Positions 1 to 11,980 of a stretch of 64,000 nucleotides of DNA are shown one piece after another. Every line of letters starts with the position of its first letter. Position 1 is the first letter of the stretch. The notes beneath the pieces are model-generated. The model saw only the letters and a program-made list of their open reading frames with translations, was not told the origin of the DNA and did no database searches. The stretch spans positions 65,767,257 through 65,831,256 of the forward strand of contig NC_060060.1 in NCBI RefSeq assembly GCF_020283565.1. Direction: 5' to 3'. This DNA is from Trifolium pratense. Taxonomy: Eukaryota > Streptophyta > Magnoliopsida > Fabales > Fabaceae. Position numbers and translations under genes: made by a program.

Positions 1-1979
1 AGAAAACATAATCACCATAAAATAAATTCAAAGTTTAATGTATAAAAAGTTAAATGTAACTTTTTTCTTAGGCATATATTTCACAGGGAATAATAATCGT
101 CTACCTCATAGTAAAATATAAAATAGATAGATAGAGATCTTACTAAGTTGTACATCGAGAAATAAAGTCGAATTATCATGTAAAAACTTTCACATTTCAA
201 TTGATAATTATTGAAATTGTACCAATCTAAAATATGATTAATCAAATATTTTTTGAAATTTTTTTCATAAGTTTGCTACTTCAGGAGCATATTCAAGAGA
301 CATACATAATTGTTCTTTTAATTTTGGTCCAATTTATACTAAGATCAAATAGATCATATGGACTTTAATCATGTTGTAAACAAAAATTAGTTCTTCAGGA
401 ACTCAACAACAAATCTCTATTCAGAATGGCTAGAGAAAAACACAATTTTACAATCTTTCATAATATTGGTTAAGAAAATCCATATTCTTTGAGCAATCCA
501 TCAAAGATGCGCCAAATTAAAGCTTTAGCTTTTCAAGAACTATATCACAAGTGATCTTCATATAATGATCATAATAATCTTCATAATTTCTTCAAGAAAA
601 TTTTATTCTTTGAGCAATCATTCAAAGATGCTTCAATATCAAGGTTTTCCCTTTTTATTCTTTAATTAGTTCTTCGGGAACTAGCTAATATCACATATAT
701 TTTCATTAGTTTTGCTAATTTGTCTACTTTTCCTTTTTTTTCTTTCAATTCTAGCGAGAAGCCGAGCTTTTAAAATTAACACGGCCATGACAATTACCTC
801 AACGATGGCCACAATTTTTGTCCATGGTAATCGTGTGTTGCTACATTCACTTCTGGGAATGGAGTAACATCAATGGGTTGGACTTCATTCACTTCTGGGA
901 ATGATTTTTCATTCATTTATTATTGATATATACTATCATCAAATAATAAAATTAAGCAAATACTTAGATAAGCATAATAAACATAGTCAAATAAAAAAAA
1001 TTAATTCCAATTATTTTTTATTAATACTAATGTAATGTAACATACTGAAAATTTATAATGCAAATTAAATAGTAACTTAATAATAATTATAATGTAACCT
1101 ATGTTATGAATAAGATTAATTAGTAACTTATTGAAAAAATAAAAATAAATTGGCATATAACGTATTGATAAGAAAATTGGTATATGATATACATTTTTTA
1201 TGTTTTGTACAATATAGAAATAAATAAATAAATCCATTGAAAATTGTAAATTGCCAAAATTTTATAAAAATTGGTAAAACTATCCTTTAAGGATGCATTT
1301 GTATATTGAATTCTTCTGGAATTCTTAAGAAATAATTTGATTTTTCTTTTAAGTTCTTCAGGAACTATATAATATTGTTATAATGTAAGAATAATCTTTT
1401 ATGCAATCCTCATAAGAATAATCCATATTCTTCGTTATATTATAATATATCTAATTGTACAATTCTTCAAAGATGTATCCGTAATGAATTCTTCAGGAAT
1501 TCGTGGGTAATACAAATTGATTTTAAAATTGTTTAAGAACATGTATAACGGATCAAATATATATTCAATAAGTTATTTATCCAATCCTTCAGGGATTGAT
1601 GTTCATTTTACTTATATCTATGAATCTTCAGGATTCATATTTTAAAATTTCATCATACTATGAATCTTCAGGATTCATATTTTAAAATTTATCACACCAT
1701 GAATCTTCAGGATTCATATTTTAAAATTTCATCATAATATGAATCTTCAGGATTCATATTTTAAAATTTTATCACACTATGAATCTTCAGGATTCATATT
1801 TCAAAAATTTCACCACGATACTTCTGGATCGAAGGTTTGTGAATCAATATAAAAAAACAAGAAGACAAAAAATTTTCTAAAAGAATAGAATAAAAAAAAA
1901 TCATACATAAAATAAAATTGTCACTTCCCTTTGTTGCTATACCTTTCTTGAAAGGGGAGAGACTATCGTGCTGATAACG
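1..1979 (-). mobile_element. Non-coding internal region of a non-autonomous LTR element
   Basis: No credible protein is encoded here. The stretch lies next to an LTR-like unit at about 1980-2272 and reads away from it on the minus strand through a primer-binding-site-like tract (minus strand GTTATCAGCACG, just below 1980). It is AT-rich and dominated by short imperfect palindromes of the form stem-TTCAGG-stem and by an AT-rich filler. No gag or pol motif was seen, so this is probably a non-autonomous or gutted element whose other end lies outside the window. A 78-codon open frame near 1001-1237 is low-complexity and not credible. Confidence 0.5.
1621..1818. repeat. Five tandem copies of a 39-40 bp palindromic unit
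   Basis: Units begin at about 1621, 1661, 1700, 1740 and 1780. Each has the palindromic core TGAATCTTCAGGATTCA followed by an AT-rich spacer ending in a variant of TTTCATCATAC. Copies are near-identical, so this is a recently expanded minisatellite inside the LTR-element interior. Confidence 0.9.
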
Positions 1980-2272
1980 TGTTATGAACTATTTCTAAAG
2001 AATAGCAAGAATATAGAAGGAGAAGAGAAAGGAATAGACCATTGTTATTATTCTATTCACAAGTGTGTATTACATTGTAACAAAGGGGTCCTATTTATAG
2101 GACACAATTAGGGGACAAAAAAACCTACACAATAATGGACATTCATTACGTATTATTCATAACAAGAATAATTAAATATATTAGAATCAATTCTACTCTA
2201 CATAAACATACGCTTAGTGCAGTAAAAAAAATATAATAATAACACTTAGCATGTATTCCATAATTTACAACA
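1980..2272 (-). repeat. LTR of a retroelement (minus orientation)
   Basis: The unit starts TGTTATGAAC and ends ACAACA, giving short inverted TGTT/AACA termini typical of LTRs, about 293 bp long. A candidate primer-binding tract lies directly inside the left boundary, which places this as the 5' LTR of a minus-strand element. The right end is judged only from the terminal inverted bases and no target duplication could be shown because the partner LTR is not in the window. Confidence 0.5.
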
Positions 2273-3213
2273 AAAATTTGATTTTTATTTATTTTTTTTT
2301 ATGAAACAAAAATTGTTTATTTCGTTGTTTAAGTGACAGACGTTGTAAAAATAAGAATTTGAGAAGAAAAAAAACACCGCTAACATTAAATTTTCAAATT
2401 TTTACTCGTCTGCTGTTTAATTGGCGGGAACTGAATCTACTTAAGCAGCGGACATTATAAAAATGAGATATATGAGAGACAAAAATGTCGATAACATGGA
2501 ATTTTTAAGATATTTACTTGCTATTTAAATGACGGAAGATATATTTTGATAATTTTAGGATATATATATATATATATATATATCCTAAAATTGTGGCGGC
2601 GTTAGACCTTTGGAATAGTGGTTTACGGTGGGGAAGGTACCTGCAAAATAAGTTAGCACTCTAACGTCCAATTGAGTATGTGATGAAGGAGGAGTAAAGT
2701 AAAAAGTAATTGAATTGTATACCTTGGTGCCAAAATTTTGTCCTTATATAGAGAAGACAGTAATAACCGTCAATGACAGCTAGCATCGAGCAAGGGGAGC
2801 CGTTAAGATGAATCTAATGGCCATAATAATGTCCCGTTAAATTTGGGTCGAGACTCTAACCCAAAAAAAAGAAATTGGTTTAAATGAGTACTGAGTTTAG
2901 GTGACTCTCAACATTACCGTCGTAAAAGTTTTTTTTTATTAACCCTTCAGTTTCTAGGAAAAGGGGGCCTAATAATCCAAAGTTCGATCACGAGGTAAAT
3001 AAAATTTATCCAAAAATCGATCTCAATTTTTCCCGAACAATTCATTCCTTGATAAAGTTTATTAGCCACTTGAGACCAATATCTTGATTTGCCGTCCTAA
3101 AATTTTTAGAGAACAAGAATGTCTTATACTCATTAATTTGATTACCAGCTCAAACTTTTCAAATTTTTCAATAAAAACCTCAAACTTTGTCACTTTCTAT
3201 CTTTAAAGATCAG
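2273..3213. other. Intergenic, repeat-derived, no gene seen
   Basis: AT-rich DNA without a credible reading frame. It holds an (AT)n tract framed by an inverted repeat (ATTTTAGGAT on the left, ATCCTAAAAT on the right, about 2552-2594), a possible hairpin or MITE remnant. The part from about 2600 to 3000 has moderate GC and resembles LTR sequence (TATA-like TTATATAG at about 2755), but no second copy is present to prove it. Confidence 0.4.
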
Positions 3214-3785
3214 TTTTTTTTTTTTTTCATAATGAAGGGGCAAAGCCCCAAAAAAATTATTACAAGATTATAATACAAGGAGTAGAAACTCTCATAACAT
3301 CATGTAAATACAAGCGTTCTAAACTCGCCGGAGGCATATTAAAATAAGATAAACCTTGTGTAGTGCATCCCAATTAAGTTATAGCATCGGCTACCTTGTT
3401 TGCTTAACGGTAAACATGAGAGATGCGAACATTCCAATCCATATTCATCAGCTGTGGAATTCTATTCAAGAGAATACGTCCACTAGCACTTCCAACTTCC
3501 TCACCCTTTATACCTCAAACCACCACCGGGGAATCAACTTGTAATTCAATATTATTAAAGCTTTGCCATCGAGCTAAGCACAGTCCTTCGTACACACCAA
3601 CAGCTCCGCCACATGAGCACTAGCACTCCCAATATTTTTTGCAAAACCTCCTTTCCAAGCTCCATTAGAATCTCAAAAGGCACCTCCACAACCAGCCACA
3701 CCACCAACACCCAGCAAAGCACCATCCATGTTGAGGCAGATGCAATCTCGTTGGGGGAGCTCTCCACCGAATGTCAATGCGTCTT
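3214..3785 (-). mobile_element. 5'-truncated LINE fragment with RNase H domain
   Basis: Read on the minus strand this contains the end of a plant LINE RNase H-like (RVT_3) domain: WNVRISHVYR followed by ANKVADAI, the signature of the last RNase H helix, then a short 3' UTR and a poly(A) tail seen as T(14) at 3214-3227. Several in-frame stops (after SPVVV, after HVYR, after ADAIT) show it is dead. The upstream part (about 3555-3767) still shows pieces of the domain in shifting frames. It is a typical 5'-truncated LINE copy; I could not fix its 5' boundary or a target duplication. Confidence 0.8.
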
Positions 3786-4397
3786 CTAAAACTCGTCAAG
3801 ACAGAGAACTTACTGTATTTACAAATAGGAAGTGTTTGAAACGTAGCTAAGTCACTGTGCGCCTTGAGGATGCAAAAACCCTTTTTATAATGAAAATATT
3901 TAATGAGGTAGATTTTTCAATAAGGTTTTGTCTAAGGACTAACATACCGTATATAATATGTCTTGCATCATGCATGAAAAAACTGTATAATTGGCCAATT
4001 GTGGTGGTGTAAGGTATGATTCCCTAAATGACAGTCAAGCTAAATTGAATGCATGTTCAGTTGACTTGTGGAATTAACACAAGGTCACACATTGCTGATC
4101 ATTTAAAAAGAAACAGATATCAATTTACAATGACAAAACCATCAATTCCTCTCGCAAAAGCAATTTTGTGAACTTTTAATGATAGCTACACCAATAATAC
4201 ACAATAAAATTTACTCAAAAGTAAACCTTGACATGTTATCCCATTTAATTCCCAATCGTACAAGACTAATCATTGCAAAGCACCTTAGGAAAGGGAAGAA
4301 AAAATCAATCTGAGAGTTCGACATTCAAATGCCACTAGTAAATCCAGAAATGAGTCGCCGGGAAATTACATCAGAGTTCAAAGCACAAAGTAGTTTC
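3786..4397. other. Intergenic region and ARL8 3' UTR
   Basis: Between the LINE fragment and the ARL8 stop codon. The right half (about 4150-4397) probably holds the ARL8 3' UTR and polyadenylation signal, but no unique signal could be fixed. No other gene was seen. Confidence 0.4.
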
Positions 4398-7300
4398 TCA
4401 ACTCTTTGATTTGGAATGCTTCACAAGCCAGTCGATAACAGAGTCAATGTTGGTGGAGTTTTTGCATGAGATCATGAAGCAACAAACTTCTCTATCAGTA
4501 ATTGATTTCAGATCCCTGCACACCAGAGAGAACTCAGTACCAAACAAAGATAAAAGAATACAAAGGACGAACTAATAATCAAATACTAATTTAATTCTGT
4601 AACTCTCTAGGACTAGTTTAATCTGTTATTGCTCTTAACAACCAAGGGAAGCATATCTTACATTTGGTCGGTTAACGCTTGTTTAGACAGAGCCCCTCCT
4701 TTGTCAATTTTGTTCCCCAGCACCAATAAAGGGATACCACTCAATGATGGCTTGCTCAGCAAATCATGAAGTTCACTTCTTGATATGCTAAGGTTATCTG
4801 GATCAGCAGCATCAACAACATAACTGCAGGAAAGATCATGTTAAGAAACTTGCTAAGTTTCATAAAATCACCTAAATGATTACCAGCTCAAGACAAAAGG
4901 CTTTAAGCTTCAATCCATAAACAATGCACTAGATCTAAGTAACAGAGAATACTCGGAAGCAACCTAATTTTCAACAGAAAAAAGTAAAATTTACTTTGAA
5001 CTAAAACCATCGAGCCTTTTCAGAATTGATTGGGAACAAAGGTTTAACCGCTCAAACTTTGGACCACATTACATGTTGCAGGATAATCAAGTTTGCGCAC
5101 AAAGTTTCAAGAAGCTATAATATACTCACTTTCTTGCCTGAGAGGTTGAGACAATGTTAGAAGAAGGCATTAATGAATCAATTTGTACAGGCAAATTTCT
5201 CTAGGTTTTTTCAGTTTGCACACCAGGAAAGACAAGTAGTTCAGCATAACTAAGGTTGGGTTCATGCAAGAAAAAATAATAACTCAACAATTAGTTATAA
5301 TTAAGCTAGGTATAATCTGTTGGTTATGGAAACTACTACAAAAAACAAATTAAACAGCTAGAAACATCAATAAGCAAAAACAAAATTAAGACTTTAGACA
5401 CACGTCAGTTAATTGTTAAACAGTATATCAAACACGTAGATAACATTGTACACATAATAAGATGATTATCAACACAACAGATATAAACTTATCAGTTAAA
5501 TATGCATCTATAACTGTATCAGTGATTCAGTGTATGCATCTATAACAGTATCAGTGATTAAGTGTATGCATGTACCGATGCTCCTCTGGGAAACACACAC
5601 ACACAAATCTTTAAAGCCAGAAGAAAATAAGAAGTTTGTGACATACACAATAGCAGAAACCGCACGACAGTAACGCTCCCACATGCTACGGAACCTAGGT
5701 TGCCCTCCAAGATCCCATAACTTGATTGTAACGTTGCCTTTTGTTACTTTCCTCATATTGAATCCCACCTGGAATTAGATAACAATAGATTGATCAGAAA
5801 TATTGCCCTTGAGATATAGAAAACATTATAAATCAAACTGTCACAAGTCACAACCCAAGAGAATAATAAAAATTAGGATACAAAAAATAGTATATTAAGA
5901 AACTTCCTATGTATTATTGATTAAGATCTGAAGGTGAAAAGGTCAAGATATACTATTAAGTGAAAATTTCCTTATTCTATGGAAGAACTATTTTCCTGCA
6001 TCCTTTTTAACTATTAAGGGATCCCTTTCTGTCATCCCTAACTCCTACTTACATATATCATACCATCTTGCAACTATGACTGTTTTACCTTAATTAAATC
6101 GATCCTTCTAACAACTAAAATAACTTCTGTTCCTAAAATGCCCCCAGCTATACCAAATAGTTAACCTCCTACCAACAACCTCTTCCTTCTCTCATGCACC
6201 GTAAAAACCCTCCCTCCTGACTGCTGCCTGCCACTAACATTAGCTACCTGTAGGAGATCAACCTCCTCAAAGTTGAAATAGGGATATTGCTCCTGCATAA
6301 ACGACCAATCCTCCATTTAGTCTCCTTTTCTGATCTACCGTGCCTCTTCACTGGAATCTGGTCTATCATAATCAGACCACCATCTCTGCTAACAAATCTG
6401 GCAGCAAACATGATGCAGAGTGCAGCAGCACGTCCTCTTGATGTCAATGAATAAGATCGCTTCCACTTCCTGGTAACCCACAACCTTTTTCAGCTAAAAT
6501 ACATGAAACAGGGTGAATTTGATGCTGCTAAAGTAGCTGTGGATTGAAAGCAACAGATCCAATTTGTTTGATAACCTGATAAGTCCCATAACATTGTGCT
6601 GCCAATTTGGGTCGGACCTACATTTGTATACCACTGACCTTTTTGGATGCTGGCAGGACTTGTACGCTGCTGGTGATATTCCCTCACCAAAATATGTTGA
6701 AGTGGTTCTGCAATCTGCAGGTGTGAACTTGGTCAGGGAAGGTGGAAGTCTTCCATAAACCACCTTGAATGGTGTACAACACTACAACCCGCTGCCCATT
6801 AATTTGCCAACCAACTTTGCTAATTTTGAGGTTTAATTTTTGCTACAGGAAGTATCTTAGTCTCCTCATCCTCTGGTTAGTAAACTTAGTATAGTCTGGA
6901 ATTTCTTGCAAAAAATATGGATGGCAATGATGGATGGCTAATACTAGTGCATCAATAATTCCTCATATATTGATTTGGATTGTATTGCTTGAGCTAAAGC
7001 TTCGCTGAAAGATGCAATCGGTTATAGGTCACCTCCCTTAAGTTATGATAGAAATACTCCTATTGCTCTTACTGAGGCGGTACACTCACTAGATATGCCC
7101 CCCATTCCTCTTTGGACGCATCAATCTTAGTGGAAAGTTAAATTGAAGAGATAGTTGGAGATGCAGATAAGATAAGTGACATTGATCAAGAGGATGATGA
7201 ATGAGACAATAGTGTAGTTAGATTATGTTTATTTGAGGAGTTGAACATTTGAAATTTGTATAGCTAGTGATTTTGATTTATGACCTGAATCGTGAATTAT

Positions 7301-9338
7301 TTTGAAATTCATATATGATATATTGGCTGAATTTTTCTGTTGTTACTTATTTTTACTTAACATATCATACTTATTGACTACGTGTCTTCCAATTCATAAT
7401 AAAATTTGATTCCACTTCATCGTTGCCGCTCAGAGACCCCTGGCCATCCCCATTCTCCTCCATCTACCATCATTGTCCTCAAGCGACAATTGATCCATCT
7501 TTAGAGTTGTTGCTGGTTTCATCATCGTATTCGAAAACCAGCCCAACTTTTTCCATCTAACATGCCATAAGCTGCTTGATGCTAATATTCTATCGTTGGT
7601 CACAATACTCCATTGAAAGTCTGCCAAGTGTTAATAGGATGTGCCGTTGTTAGCCACCTTTGTGACACTGACTACTTCCATTGGTGGTTCAAGGGGGCTT
7701 CGATGAGCGCCTCAATGCTATCCAGTGTCGCAAGATCAGGAAAATCGAACCACTTGTTATGAAGCCGAATAATAAAAATTAGGATGAACGTAAATTGCAA
7801 GTTAAGAAGTTCATTTGTATTATTGATTGAGGAGACATGGTCAAGACAACCTAGTGACCTACTAAGGGTGATTTTCCTTGTTATACGGAAGGACCGTTTT
7901 AATATTATGTTCTCTAGTAGCCCTTTATTATCTTGTCACTAAGACAACTGTACCTTAATGAAGCCTTCTAATCCCCTTAAGTCCTAACTAGTAACTACCA
8001 CAATAACAACATTAACACCCACAGCTATATTAACTATCTGAATTCTGAACTCCTTCCCACTACCTCTTCATTCACGTAAACACCTTCAAATCCTTCCCTC
8101 CTTACTGCTACCCCATTTGTTAACAGCCTAACAAACTAACACAAACAAGTAGAAGCAATAACTAAAAGCATTTGGTGAGCATAACTTACTGTAGGGATCA
8201 TGTCCTCGCTGTATCCACCGGTCTAGAAGCAATATAAAAAAAATCAGTTAGTGAAGCAGACCCCAAGTATAAATTAAACAAAAATAAGAGAAATTAAACA
8301 TGATTATTGTACTTACAGCAACAACATTTACAAGGGAAGTCTTCCCAGCATTCTGAAGTCCTATAAGAGATAACTCCATCTCCTGCTTGAAGAAAAGGCT
8401 GCAATCAAATCAAATTGAAAACATAGTAAGCTCATTCCTTTTGAAGAAAGCGGTCCACTTAGCATAGGACATGCATATAGACAATTAGACATACACATTA
8501 ATATAGAATTCAACTTCCAAGTACAATCTAAAACTAAAAATTCAGTGTTATGAAAGGGGAAAGCAGGTTTAATGCAATCAAATTCAAAGGCCCTTTAGTA
8601 AAGAATAATAATGTTGTTTAGCACCGTCCAAGGGTTAACTTGTAAGAGTTTATTAACAGCTTATTTGGGCTTAACTTGTGACATTAGCACTTGTGTAAGA
8701 GCTTCGGAGAGCCTATGACATGTCCATGAGATGTTCCCAGCTTATTTCAATATGTTTGCAAATTTGCAATGATAACTCATCAAAACAATTTACGGTTTGA
8801 CCACACAACACACCCTCTTTGACTACAGAAACGTTTTATATATAAAAACTTGTATAATAAACATGTATTCAAATAAGTATTGTATAATAAACACTTATCC
8901 GATGGGCACTTAATTAAGCCAATTACACACAAACACACCCCAAAACCATTCAAACAGGAACCAGATATTCTAATTAGGTAAATTCTATAACCTATCCATC
9001 TCAATTACATCCAATTTTATTCTATTCAGCAGCTAACCTCACTTATCCAAAAATTTAAAAACAATAACTTCAAAATTAAAATTAAATCACTTAAATGAAA
9101 TCAAACAATCAACAAATCATATCAAAGGTGAAAACAATTTACAAATCATGAAATATTACCAACATTGAACCATTTCAAAAATATTACAAACAAATTCAAG
9201 AAATTCCGCACCGAATTACTCAACCTAATTCTTTAAAAAATAAATAATTCAATTTCGAACCTAATTCAGAAAACAATGGCGATGAATGAAAAAAGTTTAC
9301 CTACGAAGCCAATTCAGAAAAGCTTCCCATAATCCCAT
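4398..9338 (-). CDS. ARL8: ARL8 small GTPase (ADP-ribosylation factor-like 8)
   Basis: Six exons on the minus strand, all with GT-AG borders and continuous phase: 9301-9338, 8317-8398, 8190-8222, 5647-5768, 4662-4823 and 4398-4515. They sum to 555 nt, a 184-residue protein, the usual ARL8 length. The N-terminus [20 protein letters not shown] is the ARL8 amphipathic helix, without the Gly2 myristoylation context of ARF1. Walker A GLQNAGKT is at residues 26-33, switch II WDLGGQ at 69-74 and NKID at 129-132. ARL8 proteins act on late endosomal, lysosomal or vacuolar membranes; plant ARL8 is also known as a tobamovirus replication host factor. Every G motif is intact and no break is seen, so the gene should be functional. 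Intron 3 (8189 down to 5769) is unusually long because of a transposon. Confidence 0.95.
5845..8141 (-). mobile_element. Decayed Ty3-gypsy LTR element in ARL8 intron 3
   Basis: Two diverged direct repeats about 380 bp long (about 5845-6239 and 7752-8141) share AATAATAAAAATTAGGA, the ATTATTGATT block, a CTTAATnAA tract and a TCCCTCCTnACTGCT block near their ends; I read them as LTRs. Between them, minus-strand frames hold gypsy integrase C-terminal signatures: VYGRLPPSL (about 6735-6760), [12 protein letters not shown] with QIHPV (about 6510-6600), and the pol tail [16 protein letters not shown] (about 6245-6300). Frames shift and stops are frequent, and most of gag-pol is deleted. Orientation matches the host gene. 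Boundaries are good to about 20 bp. Confidence 0.75.
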
Positions 9339-9952
9339 ATCGAACTAAATTCTGATCAGAAAATAATCGATTAAAAAAAATGAAAATCAGATCTACGATT
9401 TCTCTCTTCGAACGAAACGAGAGAGAAAGATCTTTGTTCTAGAGGCTTCTTTGCATTCAATTTTTTCTTGACACAAACAAAACAAACCTCTATTCCCTCC
9501 TTTTGCACTGTTTTACCGCACTCGTATACATCAAATCAAATACGAAATATACTCCAATAATATTTTTATTTTTTATTTTTTATTGGGTTTTGGAGTTTAC
9601 TTAGATCGAACGGTTGTTGTTATTGCATTTCATCATATCCGTTAATTGTGGTGGGACCCGCAAACACACGAGACCATACTTGCGTTACATTATCTTTTTT
9701 TAGAGACCTGTAGTGCTTTGCCACGAATGGTGATAACTGGACCAGACAAAATATGTGGGGCTTTTTTCACGCGATGTTATTACGCGTGAGAGATACGAAC
9801 GGGTGGAGATTGAGTAGTGTGATCATGGGTTTATGGATGAAGAGCGTGTAGGGTACGGTGTAAGTGAACACGTCACCGACAATAAAATTTTCGGTGTCTA
9901 AAGTTATCAATTATCATCATAGCCAATATCCAATCAAAGGCAGGTTGGAAAC
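9339..9952 (-). promoter_or_regulatory. ARL8 5' UTR and upstream region
   Basis: The stretch directly upstream of the ARL8 start (read on the minus strand). A CT/GA-rich tract (GATTTCTCTCTTCGAACG, about 9395-9412 on the plus strand) lies in the likely 5' UTR. A sharp TATA box could not be assigned. No other gene was seen here. Confidence 0.4.
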
Positions 9953-11098
9953 GGGAGAAGTTATTATACATAAGTGTAATCCTTATGCATGGTACATAAG
10001 TCAATAACATCCATTAGATTGAGCATCCACATGTAATAATCCTAGCCAATCTCAACTCACACACTCACACCTAATCTCACACCCCCCAAATTTCTCACGT
10101 ACCCCCCAAATTACTCGCGCACCCCCAAATTTCTCGTGCACCCCCCAAATTTCTCATGCACCCCCAATTTCTCGCGCACCCCCAAATTTCTAGCGCACCC
10201 CCCAAAATTTTTCACGCACCCCCCAGATGACTTGTGCGCCCAATTTTTTTTTAACCCCCCATATTTCAAGCCTAAACCATTTTGCTGTGGGAATGGTTTC
10301 AAAAATATACACTCCAAAACCATTAAGTGCATAAGATGGTTTTGAAGTACAACCTATAATTAGAATCATAATTGTTTTTTTTTGGTACAATTATAATCAT
10401 TATTTAAAACCAGTTAAATGGTTTCAGATAGTTATACACTAAAACCATTTGTATTGTAAAATGGTTTTATGTGTGTTTTTATGGTTTCAAAAATTCTGGA
10501 AACCATTATGCTGGTTAAATGGTTTCAGATAGTTATACACTGAAACCATTTGTATTGTAAAATGGTTTTATGTGTGTTTTTATGGTTTTAAAAATTCTGG
10601 AAACCATTATGTTGGTTAAATGGTTTCAGATAGTTATACACTGAAACCATTTGTATTGTAAAATGGTTTTATGTGTGTTTATATGGTTTTAAAAATTCTG
10701 GAAACCATTATGTTGGTTAAATGGTTTCAAATCACAATTATTATTTGTATTCTAATTATAGGGTTGTACTCTAAAACCATCTTATACACTTAATGGTTTT
10801 GGAGTGCATATCTCTGAAACCATTCCCACAACAAAATGGTTTAGGCTAGAAATGTGGAGGGGACCAAAAAAATAAAATTGGGGGGCAAAAGTCATATTGG
10901 GGGTGTGCGAGAAATTTTGGGGGTGCATGAGAAATTTGGGGGTGCATGAGAAATTTGGGGGTGCACAAGTAATTTGGGGGGTGCATGAGAAATTTGGGGG
11001 TGTGCTAGTAATTTGGGGGGTGCACAAGTAATTTGGGGGGTGCACTAAGTAACTTATGCATGGTGCATAAGGATAGCTTATGTATAATAACCAATCCC
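9953..11098. mobile_element. Foldback Mutator-like element with 9-bp target duplication
   Basis: The 9-bp direct repeat GTTGGAAAC flanks the unit (9944-9952 and 11099-11107). The two ends are inverted repeats: the left begins GGGAGAAGTTATTATACATA and the right, reverse-complemented, GGGATTGGTTATTATACATA. The homology continues for about 350 bp per arm, through a run of degenerate CCCCCCAAATTTCTC units on the left and their complement on the right. A 9-bp duplication with long inverted arms is the hallmark of Mutator-superfamily non-autonomous elements. It encodes no protein; the short open frames here are translations of the C-rich repeats. Confidence 0.85.
10420..10722. repeat. Three tandem copies of a 101-bp unit inside the foldback
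   Basis: Units start at 10420, 10521 and 10622, with a partial fourth at 10723. Each begins GGTTTCAGATAGTTATACAC and contains paired GGTTT/AAACC blocks. They occupy the loop between the long inverted arms of the surrounding element. Confidence 0.9.
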
Positions 11099-11245
11099 GT
11101 TGGAAACATGCCAGGTGTGAGCTGGATAATGGTTGAACGGAAAAAATATATAATTATATTAGGGAAAATATATTATTTTTTGACACAATATTTTTTATAG
11201 TAAGGTAATAATGTATAATCTTTTTGGTTATATATAAAAATAACC

Positions 11246-11650
11246 AAAAATAATACTAATATATTATAGGACTAAATGCATCAAGAGTTTTTTAAGTTTC
11301 ATGTTTGTAACAATTAAATCTTTAAGTTCTTTTAGATAATAAATAGATTTTTAAGTTTTTAATTTGTAGTGTGTAGCACCGTTAACCTTCTAGTTAATCT
11401 CCTCTAACATAGGAGTATGTGCTTTTTTTTATCAAGATATCCACCACGGTGAAAGTCAATGTTAAATAGTGCAACAAAGTAACTGGAAGTGTAATGATGC
11501 AACAAATTTTGGTAACAAAGGATAACCAAAAGAATATCAGTACAACAATTTAGAATTTTAAAGGACATATTTGTTACATAACTTAAAGACCTAATTGTTA
11601 CAAATGCAAAACGTATTTGACCTATATTATATTAGTCTAATAATTATGAT
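11246..11650. mobile_element. MITE-like element with long imperfect inverted ends
   Basis: The left end (AATACTAATATATTATAGGA then TTTGTAACAATTAAATCTTT) and the reverse complement of the right end (ATTAGACTAATATAATATAG then TTTGTAACAATTAGGTCTTT) match over roughly 80 bp with scattered mismatches. No coding capacity. The target duplication is not clear, so the boundaries are approximate. Confidence 0.6.
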
Positions 11651-11675
11651 AGCAATGTAAAAAAACTTGATCAAT

Positions 11676-11812
11676 GTCCACAAATTTTAATTCAACTGAT
11701 AAAAATGTCGAATTGTTAGGTCGAACATCATGATCGGATTTTGAACCCTTGACTCCTTCTCTTATATGTGTAGTTTATAATGACTTTGTCATTTTCTCTA
11801 TCTACTAAAAAG
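11676..11812 (+). mobile_element. SINE-like insertion with 11-bp target duplication
   Basis: The 11-bp direct repeat ACTTGATCAAT flanks the unit at 11665-11675 and 11813-11823. The unit has A-box-like (CAACTGATAAAAATG) and B-box-like (GGATTTTGAACCC) motifs of a tRNA-derived promoter and ends in a short A-rich tail (ACTAAAAAG). About 137 bp. The tRNA-like head is weak, so SINE is the best but not the only reading. Confidence 0.55.
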
Positions 11813-11980
11813 ACTTGATCAATAAGTGTTTCCTTTAAAAATTAAAGTTGAATTTTTTCGAATTATTAATAACCACTTGACTTGAGATAAGCTTTGAATA
11901 TAAGAATAAGAATGAACAAAACAAATTTAAAGTAATCAGTAAATGCTAACATTTTTTTTTTGTTGGTAGAAAGTGTGGTT

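Noticed and set aside
1621..1818. CRISPR-like array (five regular 39-40 bp units)
   Set aside because: There are no unique spacers; the whole unit repeats and the genome is a plant's.
10111..11045. Open frames of 66-87 codons with repeated HPPNFS / GGVREKLGV-type peptides
   Set aside because: They are translations of C-rich or G-rich short repeats in the arms of a foldback element.
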